From the NCBI GenBank assembly GCA_017880715.1, contig JADGRT010000015.1, positions 1 through 17,880 on the forward strand: DNA of 17,880 nucleotides, read 5' to 3'. The position numbers were made by a program, and so were the translations under genes. The DNA comes from Verrucomicrobiia bacterium. Lineage in GTDB: Bacteria > Verrucomicrobiota > Verrucomicrobiia > Limisphaerales > UBA1319. Positions 1 to 8,540 of this stretch are shown here, in pieces (within the stretch, counting starts at the first letter, position 1; every line of letters starts with the position of its first letter). The notes beneath the pieces are model-generated. The model made no database searches, was not told the DNA's origin, and worked only from the letters and a program-made list of their open reading frames with translations.

Positions 1-1058
1 GATTCCAGGCTCTTTTCCTGGGCCAGCTTGGTCTTCAGTTTTTCGGTCTTCTCCTTGAATTCCTTGTCGAGCTTGTCCTTGTCTTCCGCCTTCTCGTCCT
101 TGCCGGGCGTGCGCTGCGAGACAATATCGGCCGACACGGCCAGGCTGATATAACGATCCTCATTGGTCAGGGCTTTCCCGATTTTGAAGGTGTAGATAAA
201 ATTGTCGAAGGTCTCCAATTTGGCCGCGATAGGCTTGTCAAGGCCGGTGGTTTCAGGCTTGGCGCCAGACGCGATCACGTCATTAAAACTTGGAAACGAA
301 AGGGCGCTGTTCAAACTCGAAACTTTGGCGGTATCGATCTCCTCCTTGTCCTGCTGGTCGGCCAGTTTCATTTCGCCGTTTTCGGTTTCCCGGCTGAACT
401 TCCAGTTGTTGGTCGCGTTGGTGGATGTCACTTCGATCGATTTGAGGCGATCGACCTTGAAGAAATCCTTATTGATCCACTGTTCCGGCTTGGGCTCGAC
501 GTTGGCTAGCGACTCCGCCACCAGCCAGACCGTGAGCGGCGGGACATTGCTCGCCAGAATGAAGCGGCCATCAGGCCATCCTTCGCCTCCGAAAGGCGAG
601 TTGGCCTCGGCCTGCTTCATATGCTTTTTACCGAGCAGGAGAGAAACCAGCAGCTTGCCGTTCTTATCCTTGAATTCGAGCAACGTGCCGGCGTTGGTGC
701 CTTTGCCGGGCGGCAGCAGTTCCAGGCGCCCCAACTGCGAAGCCCCCACCTTGACGCTTTGCACCGGTTTCAGCTCGGCGGTTTTGCGGATCAGGTCGCT
801 GACCTCGGAGAAATTGGCGGGATAGCCATTGCGCTCCTTGACCTGCCAGAGGTCGGCTTTGACGAGATTCAGCTCGCCCTGCGAGGTCTTAATCGCCACC
901 TGGGCCACGTCGTTAATGGGGAAATTCCCCAATAGTTTCTGGCCCAACCCCTGACCGGTCGATTGCCAGGAAGCGGTGCGTTGTTTGTGGATCGACCAAC
1001 CAATGCCGCCGATGACGCAGCCGGCGACGATTAACAGCAAGAGTTGTTTGAGATTCAT
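1..1058 (-). CDS. DUF4340 domain-containing protein (C-terminus beyond the window)
   Basis: Last visible gene of the minus-strand ABC operon. Translation from the ATG at 1058 begins MNLKQLLLLIVAGCVIGGIG, a single N-terminal membrane anchor or signal. About 330 residues of soluble, extracytoplasmic-looking sequence follow. They carry the DUF4340 pattern: short beta segments with a 'DLWQVKERNGYPANFSEV' stretch near residues 68-85, then a lysine/glutamate-rich helical region around residues 320-350. No catalytic motif is visible. Proteins of this family regularly follow a GldG-like gene and are thought to be accessory parts of the same transporter; the role itself is unknown. The start codon overlaps the stop of the GldG-like gene as ATGA (1055-1058), which points to translational coupling. 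The 3' end lies off the left edge, so length and C-terminal features cannot be judged. The family call is from memory of the motif pattern. Confidence 0.8.
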   Translation of the reverse strand, partial: MNLKQLLLLIVAGCVIGGIGWSIHKQRTASWQSTGQGLGQKLLGNFPINDVAQVAIKTSQGELNLVKADLWQVKERNGYPANFSEVSDLIRKTAELKPVQSVKVGASQLGRLELLPPGKGTNAGTLLEFKDKNGKLLVSLLLGKKHMKQAEANSPFGGEGWPDGRFILASNVPPLTVWLVAESLANVEPKPEQWINKDFFKVDRLKSIEVTSTNATNNWKFSRETENGEMKLADQQDKEEIDTAKVSSLNSALSFPSFNDVIASGAKPETTGLDKPIAAKLETFDNFIYTFKIGKALTNEDRYISLAVSADIVSQRTPGKDEKAEDKDKLDKEFKEKTEKLKTKLAQEKSLE

Positions 1059-2974
1059 TGGGCAGCGGTCTTTTTACGTTTGATGAGGGCGAGGGCGATG
1101 CCGGACAATGTCACCAGGAAGGGCATGCCGGCAATATTGAGCCACTTCGTTTTGTTTTCCAGGGAATCGATCTCCTGGCGCAAATTTTTGCGGACTTCCT
1201 TCAACTGCCGTTTGACGTCACGCTCGGTCGCGCGGAATTTTTCCAGCTCGGCCTGCTGCTCGGGCGACATGATAAAACGCTGGCCGGTTTCCTTCTTCTG
1301 CTGCTGCAGTTCGCCCAGCCGGCGTTGCGTGTCGGACAGACTCTGCTCGAGATCCTTGATCTTGCTGCGGTAATTCTCTTCGGCCTTGGCCTGCATGCTT
1401 TTGACCACCGTAAACGGCCGGCTCATGGTGGCGCGACCCCGCACACCGATCAGGTTGCTGTCGCCGGCCAACTGCTCCACCAGGTTCTGCACCAACGTCA
1501 GGTTGCCGTTGCGCGGGATGACGATCCGCTGGCCAAAGACCTCCTGTACCTGCACGGAAAACTGATCGAAAAGCATGTCGGCATCCCCCACCAGCACGAC
1601 CACGCCGTCCTTCTGTGACGCCTTCAAGGACGGTTCGGTGCTCGGCTGGTCTTTCGCCGCGTCTTTGTCCTTCGGCTCATCGCCCGGCTTATCCTTGGGC
1701 TTGCCCTCGGGGAAGGCGGTTTTGAACTTGCCGGTCAGGCGGATCGCCAAAGGCAGCTCTTTGCCACCGGCGGCAAACTGCTTGACCACCTGCTCGGAGG
1801 AAAACTCCGCCAGCATTTTTTCCACCAACTGCGAGTTCTTGGTGGTCTTCAGCAATACGGTTTGCTTCAGGCCTTCCGCCGGCGTTCCGGAGAAAGCGCC
1901 GGCAAAAGGAACCAGCAAACTGTCAATCTGGCCGGTCACCACGTCGTTCGTGTCCACCGCCTCCTGCGTCAGCGACAGCACCGCGGGCATGTTCTCCGGG
2001 CGCGCGCCGCGACTGATTGCCGTAACGAAATTCATATCGGCCACCACCTTCGAGGTGTCGAAGGCGATGCCCCATGCCTTGAGCAGCAATTCCAGCGAGG
2101 AACCGCTCGAGATGTTGCGCTGCATGGGATTCATCTGACTGTTCTGACTGTTCTGGCTGTCCACCACCGTCAGCGGATCCAGAAACGCCAGCAGCTTGCC
2201 CCCGCGCAACACAAACTGGTCGATCGCGAACTGCGCCTTCTCGGAAATGCCCTTGGGATGCACCACCATCAACACCTGCACGTCGTCGTCGATCTTCTCC
2301 GCTCCCAGGTCCACCTGCTTCACCTCGAAGTCGCGCTTGAGTTCGCTGATGAAGACCCAGGGACTCTGACGGTTCGCCTGCCCCATCTGCATCATCATCG
2401 GATTCATCTCCCCAAAGACCGGCAGCGCGCTCATGACGCCAATGACCGCTTTCTTGGGCGATAACACCTGCGACAAGGCGCGGGAAAGGTCATACTCGAG
2501 CAGTTTTTCGCGTTCCGGGGAAAGGAACGGCAGCGCCACCTTCGCGTCCAGGCAGCTCACCGCCAGACCCAGGTAGATCTTCTCGCCGGTCTGGATCGTC
2601 TGGCCCTCGACGCCGTCCATGCCCGCCGAGTCCTCGGCATCCGAATCCGGTTGGGGATCGAATTTCTTGACCTCGATAAAGCCTTTGGAATTTTTCTTGT
2701 ATTCAGTAATTAGATCTTCCACACGCTGGGCATACGTTTTCAGCATCACGGGCGTGGTTGAGCCCTGCGAACAGTAAAAACGGATTTCCACCGGGGTGTC
2801 CAATTTATGGAGAATAGCCTTGGTGCCGGCCGACAGGGTGTAGAGCCTTTCCTGGGTCAAATCGATGCGTTGTTTGACCACGCCCGAAATCAGATAGACC
2901 GCCACCGCGATGACGAACATGATCGCCACACCCATCGTGGAAAACAGAAACGAGGTGATGTTCTTTTTGTTCAT
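1055..2974 (-). CDS. GldG-like ABC transporter auxiliary protein (ABC-type uncharacterized transport domain)
   Basis: A 639-residue membrane protein of the GldG family, the substrate-facing subunit that goes with GldA/GldF-type ABC transporters. Residues about 9-33 form a transmembrane helix. They are followed by the family hallmark 'RIDLTQERLYTLSAGT' and a large extracytoplasmic domain that includes 'IGVMSALPVFG' and 'GGKLLAFLDPL'. A low-complexity K/D/P-rich linker lies around residues 425-455. Residues about 535-608 form a charged coiled coil ending at W611, and a C-terminal helix (about 613-631) closes with the basic tail KRKKTAAQ. In Bacteroidetes GldG belongs to gliding motility and type 9 secretion. 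Outside that group the homologues are uncharacterised, so motility should not be assumed. The gene starts 30 bases after the permease stop with only a weak SD (ACAGG), and overlaps the DUF4340 gene by 4 bases. An in-frame 9-base tandem repeat lies at 2135-2161. Confidence 0.85.
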   Translation of the reverse strand: MNKKNITSFLFSTMGVAIMFVIAVAVYLISGVVKQRIDLTQERLYTLSAGTKAILHKLDTPVEIRFYCSQGSTTPVMLKTYAQRVEDLITEYKKNSKGFIEVKKFDPQPDSDAEDSAGMDGVEGQTIQTGEKIYLGLAVSCLDAKVALPFLSPEREKLLEYDLSRALSQVLSPKKAVIGVMSALPVFGEMNPMMMQMGQANRQSPWVFISELKRDFEVKQVDLGAEKIDDDVQVLMVVHPKGISEKAQFAIDQFVLRGGKLLAFLDPLTVVDSQNSQNSQMNPMQRNISSGSSLELLLKAWGIAFDTSKVVADMNFVTAISRGARPENMPAVLSLTQEAVDTNDVVTGQIDSLLVPFAGAFSGTPAEGLKQTVLLKTTKNSQLVEKMLAEFSSEQVVKQFAAGGKELPLAIRLTGKFKTAFPEGKPKDKPGDEPKDKDAAKDQPSTEPSLKASQKDGVVVLVGDADMLFDQFSVQVQEVFGQRIVIPRNGNLTLVQNLVEQLAGDSNLIGVRGRATMSRPFTVVKSMQAKAEENYRSKIKDLEQSLSDTQRRLGELQQQKKETGQRFIMSPEQQAELEKFRATERDVKRQLKEVRKNLRQEIDSLENKTKWLNIAGMPFLVTLSGIALALIKRKKTAAQ

Positions 2975-3004
2975 GGCCTGTAAGAATTCAAAATTGCGCC
3001 AAGG

Positions 3005-3748
3005 TTAGCCCGCCCGGTGTCCGCGAATGATCACCCCAGTGGTGAACAGGCAGAAGCCGATCATCGTCAGGAAGAAAACCAGATCGCGGGTGTCGAGGAC
3101 GCCGCGTTGGAAGCCGTCAAAATGCGTCATAACGCTAAAGGAGGCGATGCCCTCCACCAGCCACGGACTGGCCCATTGCTCGAACATCTGCGTCACCGGC
3201 GGCCAGCCGGCGAGGATGAGCAGCAAGCCAATCACCACCGACAGGATGAAGCTGATCACCTGGTTGCGCGTCAGCGCCGAGGTCATGCAGGCCACCGCGA
3301 GATACCCGCCGGCCAGGAGCAAGCTGCCCACGTAGCCACAGAGAATAACGCCGTTGTCCGGATGCCCCAGGTAATTCACGGTGAGCACGACGGGAAAGGT
3401 TAGGGCCAGGGCCAGGGCCAGGAAGAGCCAGGAGGCCAGGAACTTGCCCACAATGGCCTGCCAGGCCGTGATCGGCATCGTCAGGAGCAATTCGATCGTG
3501 CCCGAGCGGCGTTCCTCCGACCACAGCCGCATGCCCACTGCGGGAACGAGGAAAAGGTAGAGCCAGGGATGCCAGAGAAAAAAGGCGCTCAAGGAAGCCT
3601 CGCCCCGGCCAAACAACTGACTCACCATGAAAGTGAAGAACCCGGTCAACAGCAGGAAAATGACGATAAATACGTAGGCCACCGGCGAGGCGAAGTAACC
3701 GGTCAGCTCGCGTTTCGCGATGGTTTTGATGTGCAACAGCGCTTTCAT
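3005..3748 (-). CDS. ABC-2 type transporter permease (GldF-like)
   Basis: A 247-residue integral membrane subunit of an ABC-2 exporter. The N-terminus 'IAKRELTGYFASPVAYVF' and the motif 'RLWSEERRSGTIELLLTMP' (residues about 74-92) are typical of GldF and related permeases. The coupling helix falls around the E-R-R-S-G-T-I-E segment. Roughly six hydrophobic helices can be followed, the last near 225-240. Length fits the family. The start ATG overlaps the ATPase stop by 4 bases (3745-3748), so the two subunits are probably made in a coupled way and assemble as a dimer of each. The transported substrate cannot be deduced. A hexamer microrepeat (GGGCCA, about 3403-3422) encodes alternating Leu-Ala in one helix. 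Confidence 0.88.
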   Translation of the reverse strand: MKALLHIKTIAKRELTGYFASPVAYVFIVIFLLLTGFFTFMVSQLFGRGEASLSAFFLWHPWLYLFLVPAVGMRLWSEERRSGTIELLLTMPITAWQAIVGKFLASWLFLALALALTFPVVLTVNYLGHPDNGVILCGYVGSLLLAGGYLAVACMTSALTRNQVISFILSVVIGLLLILAGWPPVTQMFEQWASPWLVEGIASFSVMTHFDGFQRGVLDTRDLVFFLTMIGFCLFTTGVIIRGHRAG

Positions 3749-4713
3749 GGTTTCTGGGTTTCCTGAGTGGTGTCGGGCAAAGTAATGCGGCGGAAGACCT
3801 CGTCGAGCCGGCCTTCCTCGGTATGCAGTTCTTCAATCTTCCAACCGGGCTGCGCCAGGGCCTCAAAGACCTGCCGCGCCAGGACGCCATCGGCCGCCGC
3901 CCCCTGCGGCAAGACGCGGGCGATGATCCGCGGCGGTTCCTCGCGAACGATGACGGCCTTTCTGGCGCCGGCAATGGCGCCCAAGCGTTGCTTGATCTCG
4001 GCCGCCGAAGCGTTCACGACATGAACCGTAACGGCGCCCGCCATTTCGGACTTCTGTTTGAGTTCCTGCGGCGAGCCATTGGCGACGATCTGGCCACGGT
4101 CGATGATGATCGCGCGCGTGCAGGCGGCCTCGACCTCCTCCAGAATGTGGGTGGAGAAAATAATCGCCTTCTTCTGGCCCATCCGGCGAATCAACTCCCG
4201 GATTTCGTGCTTCTGGTTGGGATCCAAACCGTCGGTGGGCTCGTCCAAAACGAGGACGTCCGGATCGTGAATGACGGACTGGGCGAAACAGGTGCGGTGG
4301 CGGTAGCCCTTGGACAGCGTATCGATGCTCTGATGCAGCACCGATTCGAGAAAACACATTTCCACCGCGCGCTGCACCGCCTGTTTTTTGGCATCGCCCG
4401 AGAAACCGCGCATCTCGGCGGCAAAGGCCAAGAAGCCGTACACGGTCATATCTGCATACAAGGGGGCGTTTTCGGGGAGATACCCGATCAATCGTTTCGC
4501 CTCGATGGGCTGTTCGAGCATGTCGAACGGCCCCACTTGAATGGATCCCTCGGAGGGGGGAATGAACCCCGTGAGCATGCGCATGGTCGTGGATTTTCCG
4601 GCCCCGTTCGGGCCCAGAAATCCCAGGACCTCGCCCCGTTCCACCGTAAACGAAACCCGGCTCACGGCCGTCTTCGGGCCGAACTGTTTGGTTAAATTCT
4701 GAACTTTAATCAT
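3745..4713 (-). CDS. ABC transporter ATP-binding protein (GldA/CcmA type)
   Basis: A 322-residue cytoplasmic ATPase that drives the ABC-2 permease encoded just downstream. Visible motifs in order: Walker A GPNGAGKST (34-42); the segment 'GYLPENAPLY' (78-87), where a Glu takes the usual Q-loop place, as is common in this branch; signature LSKGYR (133-138) instead of LSGGQ; Walker B VLVLDEPTDGLDP (153-165); switch histidine H189 in STHILEE. After about residue 220 comes a C-terminal regulatory extension of about 100 residues, usual for multi-subunit ABC-2 exporters. The ATG is preceded on the minus strand by GGAG with 8 bases of spacing (4722-4725), a good ribosome site that fixes the start. 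It is the first gene of the operon, so the operon promoter should lie in 4714-5187. Confidence 0.93.
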   Translation of the reverse strand: MIKVQNLTKQFGPKTAVSRVSFTVERGEVLGFLGPNGAGKSTTMRMLTGFIPPSEGSIQVGPFDMLEQPIEAKRLIGYLPENAPLYADMTVYGFLAFAAEMRGFSGDAKKQAVQRAVEMCFLESVLHQSIDTLSKGYRHRTCFAQSVIHDPDVLVLDEPTDGLDPNQKHEIRELIRRMGQKKAIIFSTHILEEVEAACTRAIIIDRGQIVANGSPQELKQKSEMAGAVTVHVVNASAAEIKQRLGAIAGARKAVIVREEPPRIIARVLPQGAAADGVLARQVFEALAQPGWKIEELHTEEGRLDEVFRRITLPDTTQETQKP

Positions 4714-4721
4714 CCCATCAA

Positions 4722-4725
4722 CTCC
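4722..4725 (-). promoter_or_regulatory. Ribosome binding site of the ABC ATPase gene
   Basis: GGAG on the minus strand, 8 bases before the ATG at 4713. It is one of few clear Shine-Dalgarno sites in the window and supports the start chosen. Confidence 0.55.
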
Positions 4726-5002
4726 ATGCCGCCAAGCCCTTAATGAAGCCAGGCCTTGGTTTTTGACGTCCGACCTTTGCCATTTCTAAATTACTTTCTG
4801 TTTTACACTACCTGGCAAGACCTTTGCCCTCTTTTGACAAGGAACGGTTAAAATGTTCAAAAAAAAACCATCCGGCGAGATTATTCGGCGAAAAAATGGG
4901 CCGCCCGCGCGCGCCGTGCAACCCGTATCGGAGGGGCGAGCTCCGGGAGCCCCCATTGTCTCCTACTGCGACAACCGAGAAACGATTTCAACCCCTTGCG
5001 GG

Positions 5003-5029
5003 CGTAGCGGCGTCTCGGCAGAGCGCCGC
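5003..5029 (+). repeat. Dispersed repeat arm (copy 1)
   Basis: 27 bases containing the core CGGCAGAGCGCCGC. They are identical to the reverse complement of the right arm of the inverted repeat at 13491-13517. The following bases (ATGCTTTGCCC...) also resemble the loop of that second copy (ATACTTGGCCC...). This suggests copy 1 was once a complete hairpin element whose second arm has decayed. It sits about 160 bases upstream of the peptidase start. Confidence 0.8.
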
Positions 5030-5187
5030 ATGCTTTGCCCGAAACCAGGAACTGGGCGGATTCGGAGGCCGAATCGCCTGTCGCATTTGCCTTGCAGCCC
5101 ATGGCAGAATCAAATAGAAGTTCGAGGTGCGACAAGGCCCCAACCGGCCGGGATGGTCGGCGAAAACCCTTCGTCTCGATAACATCT

Positions 5188-8013
5188 ATGAAAAACCTTT
5201 GGACGCGCCTGCTTCCGGGCCTGCTGGCCCTGGCACTCGGCGCTGGCGTAACCACCGCCCAGCCGCTCCCTCACGACACCCGCATCCTCTCCGGCACCTT
5301 GACCAATGGCGTCAAGTGGCTGTATCGGCAACATGACAATCCGCCCGGAAAAATGGCGCTCATGATCCACGTCCGGAGCGGATCGCTGAACGAGACCGAC
5401 GCCCAGCGCGGGCTGGCCCATTTCCTGGAGCACATGGCTTTTAACGGCACGGAACATTTTCCCCCCGGCAAACTGATCCCTTACTTTGAAAGCATCGGCA
5501 TGCAGTTTGGCGGTGACCTGAATGCCTTCACCAGCTTTGACCAGACCGTGTACATGCTCTACACGCCCAACACCCAACCGGAAGAGGTGGACAAGGCCTT
5601 GATGGTGCTCAGTGATTACGCCTTCCGCATGTCGCTGCTGCCCGAGGAACTGGACAAGGAACGCGGGGTGATCCTGGAGGAAACCCGGCGCGGAAAAAAC
5701 GCCTCCCAACGCCTCCGCGACAAGGTGTGGCCGGATCTCTTTGCCGGCTCCCGCTTCGCGAACCGCCTGCCCATCGGCGATGAAAAAATTGTGGCCCAAG
5801 CCGCGCGCCCTGAGTTTGCGGATTACTACCGCGCCTATTACCGACCGGAAAACATTACGGTGGTACTGGCCGGTGACGCCCCGCTGCCCCCCTTCCTGCC
5901 GTCCATTCAAAAATGGTTTGGCGAATACCAGCCTGCCAATTCCGTCCGCCGCCCCTTGGGCGCCGAGTTCAAGCCGTTCAGCGCCGAGCGCGCCATTGTG
6001 GCCAGCGATCCGGAAATGGCCTATTGCCAGGTGCAGATGGTCAATCTCCTCCCCGGCCGGCCCCCCGTTACCACCGTCGCCCAATGGCGTCAGGAATGCC
6101 TCGAATCCCTCGCCGGCTGGATCATCGGCCGCCGCTATGATGACCGCGTGAAAAAAGGCGAAGCCAGCTTTCGGGGTGCCGGAGCCGGCGTGAACAACTT
6201 CTACAATGAAGCCCTCCTGGTGACCGGTTCGGCCATGGGCGAAGCCCGGGACTGGGCTAAAATGCTCACCGAACTCATCGTGGAAATCAAACGCGCGCGC
6301 GAATACGGCTTCACCGCCCATGAACTGGCCATGGCCAAACGCGAAACGCTCGCCGGCGCCGAACACGCGGTCCGCACCGAGCCCACCGTCAACGCCCGCT
6401 CCCTGATCAGCAGCATCGTCTCCAGCATCAACTCCCGCGAAACGTTCCTCGCCGCCCAGCAAAGTCTGAGCCTCTACCAAGAGCAACTCCCGGGCATCTC
6501 CCTCAAAGAGGTCAACCGCACCTTCAAGGATCAATTTAAACCCGGCACCTTCGCCTTCGTGCTCACTTTGTCGAGCAAGGCGGAAGTCCCCTCCCAGGAG
6601 GAGGTCCTTAAAACCGCCCGCGCTGCCCAGGCCCAAAAGGTTGAGGCTCCGCGCGAGGTCAAAACCCCTGCCTCCCTCCTGGCCAAAAGCCCCAAACCCG
6701 GCAAAGTCACGGACGTCACCACCGAACCGGATCTTCAAATCACCAGCGCCTGGCTCCCGAACGGCGCCCGCGTCCACTACCGCTTCATGGATTACAAAAA
6801 AGATTCCATCCTCCTCAGCGTCAGCCTGGCCGGCGGTGAAATCGAGGAAACCGCCGCCAACAAAGGCATCACCGAGGTCGCCCTCCTGGCCGTGAACAAT
6901 GCCGCCACCCATCGCCTCCCCTCCAGTGCCTTCCGTGATCTTATGACCGGCAAAAACATCAACGTCAGCGCCAGCAAAGGCAGCGATGCCTTCATCGTCA
7001 ATGTTACCGGCTCACCCAAGGATCTCGAAACCGGTTTGCAGGCCGCCCATGCCGTCTTAACCGATGGCCTCATTGAGGAGGCCGCCTTTAAAAACTGGAA
7101 GCTCGGCACGCTCCAAAGCATTGAACAACGCGAAAAAATGCCCCAGTTCAAAGCCTCGGAAGCTTTCTCCGAATTGCTCTCCGGCGGGGACATCCGCCAG
7201 ATCCCCATCCAGAAAAAACACGTGGAAGCCCTCTCTCCCGCCGCCGCCCAAGCCTGGTTTGATCGCCTCCGCCGCGAGGCCCCCCTGGAAATCGCCATCG
7301 TGGGCGACCTCCCCTGGATCCAGGTCCGGCCCTTGATCGAAAAATACCTCGGCAGCCTGCCTGCCCGTAACCGCTCCGCCGCCCAGCTCGACCGCCTGCG
7401 CGATCTGCCCCGCGCCCAAGGCCCCCTGGAAAAGCGCGTCGAAGTTCGCACCATCACCCCCCAGGCCGTGGCCTACGCCGGTTTCGTTGGTTGCGACGGC
7501 ACCAACGCTGCCGACGCCCGCGCCCTCACCCTGGCCGCCAACATCATGACCAGCCGCCTTGTCAAAAAAATCCGCGAGGAAATGTCCGCCGTCTATTCCA
7601 TCAGCGCCAACAGCGTGCCCGCCTGGGTTTATCGCGATGCCGGTCGATTCGTGTCCAGCGCCCCCTGCAGCCCGGACAATGCCAACAAAGTGGCTGAAAC
7701 CGTCCACCAAATGTTCCAGGACTTTGCGGACCAAGGCCCCACGGACGAAGAATTGGCCAATGCAAAAAAGCAAATCGCACACCACCTGGAAAACACCCTC
7801 CGCGAACCCAACCATTGGTGGGGCATCCTGCGCGATCTGGACTACCACCACCGCAACCTCCAGGAAGAGCAAAACATCCAGGCCACCAGCGCGGCCACCT
7901 CCCGCGAGCAGGTCCAGAATAGCTTTAAAAAATACTACACACCAGCCCGCAAGACCACCGTCATCGCCCTGCCGGTCAAACCCGCCGAGGCCGGACCGGC
8001 CTCCAAGCCGTAA
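5188..8013 (+). CDS. Secreted M16 family zinc metallopeptidase (pitrilysin/PqqL-like)
   Basis: 941 residues from the ATG at 5188. This start was chosen because it gives a clean signal peptide (MKNLWTRLLPGLLALALGAG, probable cleavage near VTTAQP); the upstream extension to 5035 is repeat-derived. The N-terminal M16 domain carries the inverted zinc motif H78-F-L-E81-H82 in 'GLAHFLEHMAFNGT', with the third zinc ligand most likely E158 in 'KERGVILEE', 75 residues on. A Peptidase_M16_C module follows (about 205-385). A second M16 pair fills the C-terminal half (about 515-930) and lacks HxxEH, as expected for the non-catalytic half of these clam-shell enzymes. It probably degrades peptides in the periplasm or outside the cell. 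Length fits the PqqL-like group. No SD is evident. Codon use is strongly C-ending and like its neighbours. It seems to be transcribed alone or with the small membrane protein gene 46 bases downstream. Confidence 0.92.
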   Translation: MKNLWTRLLPGLLALALGAGVTTAQPLPHDTRILSGTLTNGVKWLYRQHDNPPGKMALMIHVRSGSLNETDAQRGLAHFLEHMAFNGTEHFPPGKLIPYFESIGMQFGGDLNAFTSFDQTVYMLYTPNTQPEEVDKALMVLSDYAFRMSLLPEELDKERGVILEETRRGKNASQRLRDKVWPDLFAGSRFANRLPIGDEKIVAQAARPEFADYYRAYYRPENITVVLAGDAPLPPFLPSIQKWFGEYQPANSVRRPLGAEFKPFSAERAIVASDPEMAYCQVQMVNLLPGRPPVTTVAQWRQECLESLAGWIIGRRYDDRVKKGEASFRGAGAGVNNFYNEALLVTGSAMGEARDWAKMLTELIVEIKRAREYGFTAHELAMAKRETLAGAEHAVRTEPTVNARSLISSIVSSINSRETFLAAQQSLSLYQEQLPGISLKEVNRTFKDQFKPGTFAFVLTLSSKAEVPSQEEVLKTARAAQAQKVEAPREVKTPASLLAKSPKPGKVTDVTTEPDLQITSAWLPNGARVHYRFMDYKKDSILLSVSLAGGEIEETAANKGITEVALLAVNNAATHRLPSSAFRDLMTGKNINVSASKGSDAFIVNVTGSPKDLETGLQAAHAVLTDGLIEEAAFKNWKLGTLQSIEQREKMPQFKASEAFSELLSGGDIRQIPIQKKHVEALSPAAAQAWFDRLRREAPLEIAIVGDLPWIQVRPLIEKYLGSLPARNRSAAQLDRLRDLPRAQGPLEKRVEVRTITPQAVAYAGFVGCDGTNAADARALTLAANIMTSRLVKKIREEMSAVYSISANSVPAWVYRDAGRFVSSAPCSPDNANKVAETVHQMFQDFADQGPTDEELANAKKQIAHHLENTLREPNHWWGILRDLDYHHRNLQEEQNIQATSAATSREQVQNSFKKYYTPARKTTVIALPVKPAEAGPASKP

Positions 8014-8059
8014 TGAATTGGGCTATCTTGGGTCAGTTTTATGCCAACGGCCGACGCTA

Positions 8060-8500
8060 ATGAACGTTTTTTGTCCCATGGAACCTGACCACCCCCCATC
8101 TTCTTCCAATCCGGGCGATTCTCTGGTCCCCGTCACGTCCGCTCCTCCGGTTATTAAGCCGGCGTCTTTGCCAGTTCACGTTGGCACCGTCGCCAACACG
8201 GGTCCGGACCGGAACTCGAAAGGGCGGCTGGCCCTGGCCTTGATGGTGGCCGCTGGTTCGGATGTTGTCTCCATCTGGATGACGTTCATGCCTCCCATCC
8301 AGTTTGGGATCGATATTATCACGGCCCTGCTGTTGTTTATGATTTTAGGTTGGCGCTGGATGATGCTGCCCGCTTTTATTGCGGAAGCCATCCCGGGCTT
8401 GGGCGTTTTTCCCATCTGGGTGCTCGTGGTCGCGTCCATTGGCGCCTGGGGCGCAATTCATAAACCGGGTTTGAGCAACCCCGATCACGCGGTCAAATAA
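8060..8500 (+). CDS. Small membrane protein of unknown function
   Basis: 146 residues from the ATG at 8060; a second in-frame ATG at 8078 would give 140, and neither has a clear SD. The first 50 or so residues are Pro/Ser/Val-rich and probably disordered ('MEPDHPPSSSNPGDSLVPV'). The rest is hydrophobic, with two or three membrane helices (about 55-73 'RLALALMVAAGSDVVSIWM', 80-97 'IDIITALLLFMILGWRWM', 110-128 'FPIWVLVVASIGAWG') and a short polar tail. I do not recognise a family with certainty. The frame stays open backwards into the peptidase gene, but that part is only a shadow of it. The gene lies 46 bases after the peptidase stop in the same direction and could be co-transcribed, though no functional link is evident. 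Confidence 0.65.
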   Translation: MNVFCPMEPDHPPSSSNPGDSLVPVTSAPPVIKPASLPVHVGTVANTGPDRNSKGRLALALMVAAGSDVVSIWMTFMPPIQFGIDIITALLLFMILGWRWMMLPAFIAEAIPGLGVFPIWVLVVASIGAWGAIHKPGLSNPDHAVK

Positions 8501-8540
8501 GCAGGTTGCACGCCTTTTGAAACAAACGGGGCGCCTCTCG

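Larger units (their letters stand above)
4714..5187. other. Divergent intergenic region between ABC operon and M16 peptidase
   Basis: 474 bases between two divergently read genes. The left part (about 4750-4870) is AT-rich and is the likely promoter area for the minus-strand operon, but I could not identify a convincing -35/-10 pair on either strand. The right part is GC-rich. It contains a short hairpin-like GGGGC...GCCCC element (about 4934-4954), one arm of the dispersed repeat (5003-5029) and a second imperfect stem (5055-5078, GGCGGATTCGG against CCGAATCGCC). An open frame runs from 5035 into the peptidase gene, but it begins inside the repeat area and lies before the signal peptide, so it is treated as untranslated. 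Confidence 0.6.

Noticed and set aside
202..1618. Plus-strand frames at the left edge (207, 104, 186 residues)
   Set aside because: They lie opposite the DUF4340 and GldG-like genes and have shadow-like composition.
4834..4854. TTGACA at 4834 with TAAAAT at 4849 as a plus-strand promoter
   Set aside because: Only 9 bases separate the boxes, too short for a sigma-70 promoter, and it is over 330 bases from the peptidase start.
5035..5187. N-terminal extension of the M16 peptidase by 51 residues
   Set aside because: It begins next to the dispersed repeat and would bury the signal peptide; the ATG at 5188 gives a normal secreted N-terminus.
5110..6912. 600-residue open frame on the minus strand inside the M16 peptidase gene
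   Set aside because: It reads as Gly/Ala/His/Phe-rich sequence without motifs, directly opposite a gene with clear M16 motifs; it is a product of high GC in the third codon position.
7559..8059. Extension of the small membrane protein gene backwards into the peptidase gene
   Set aside because: The frame is Pro/Ser/Arg/Lys-rich out-of-frame reading of the M16 C-terminal domain; the protein-like part begins at 8060 or 8078.
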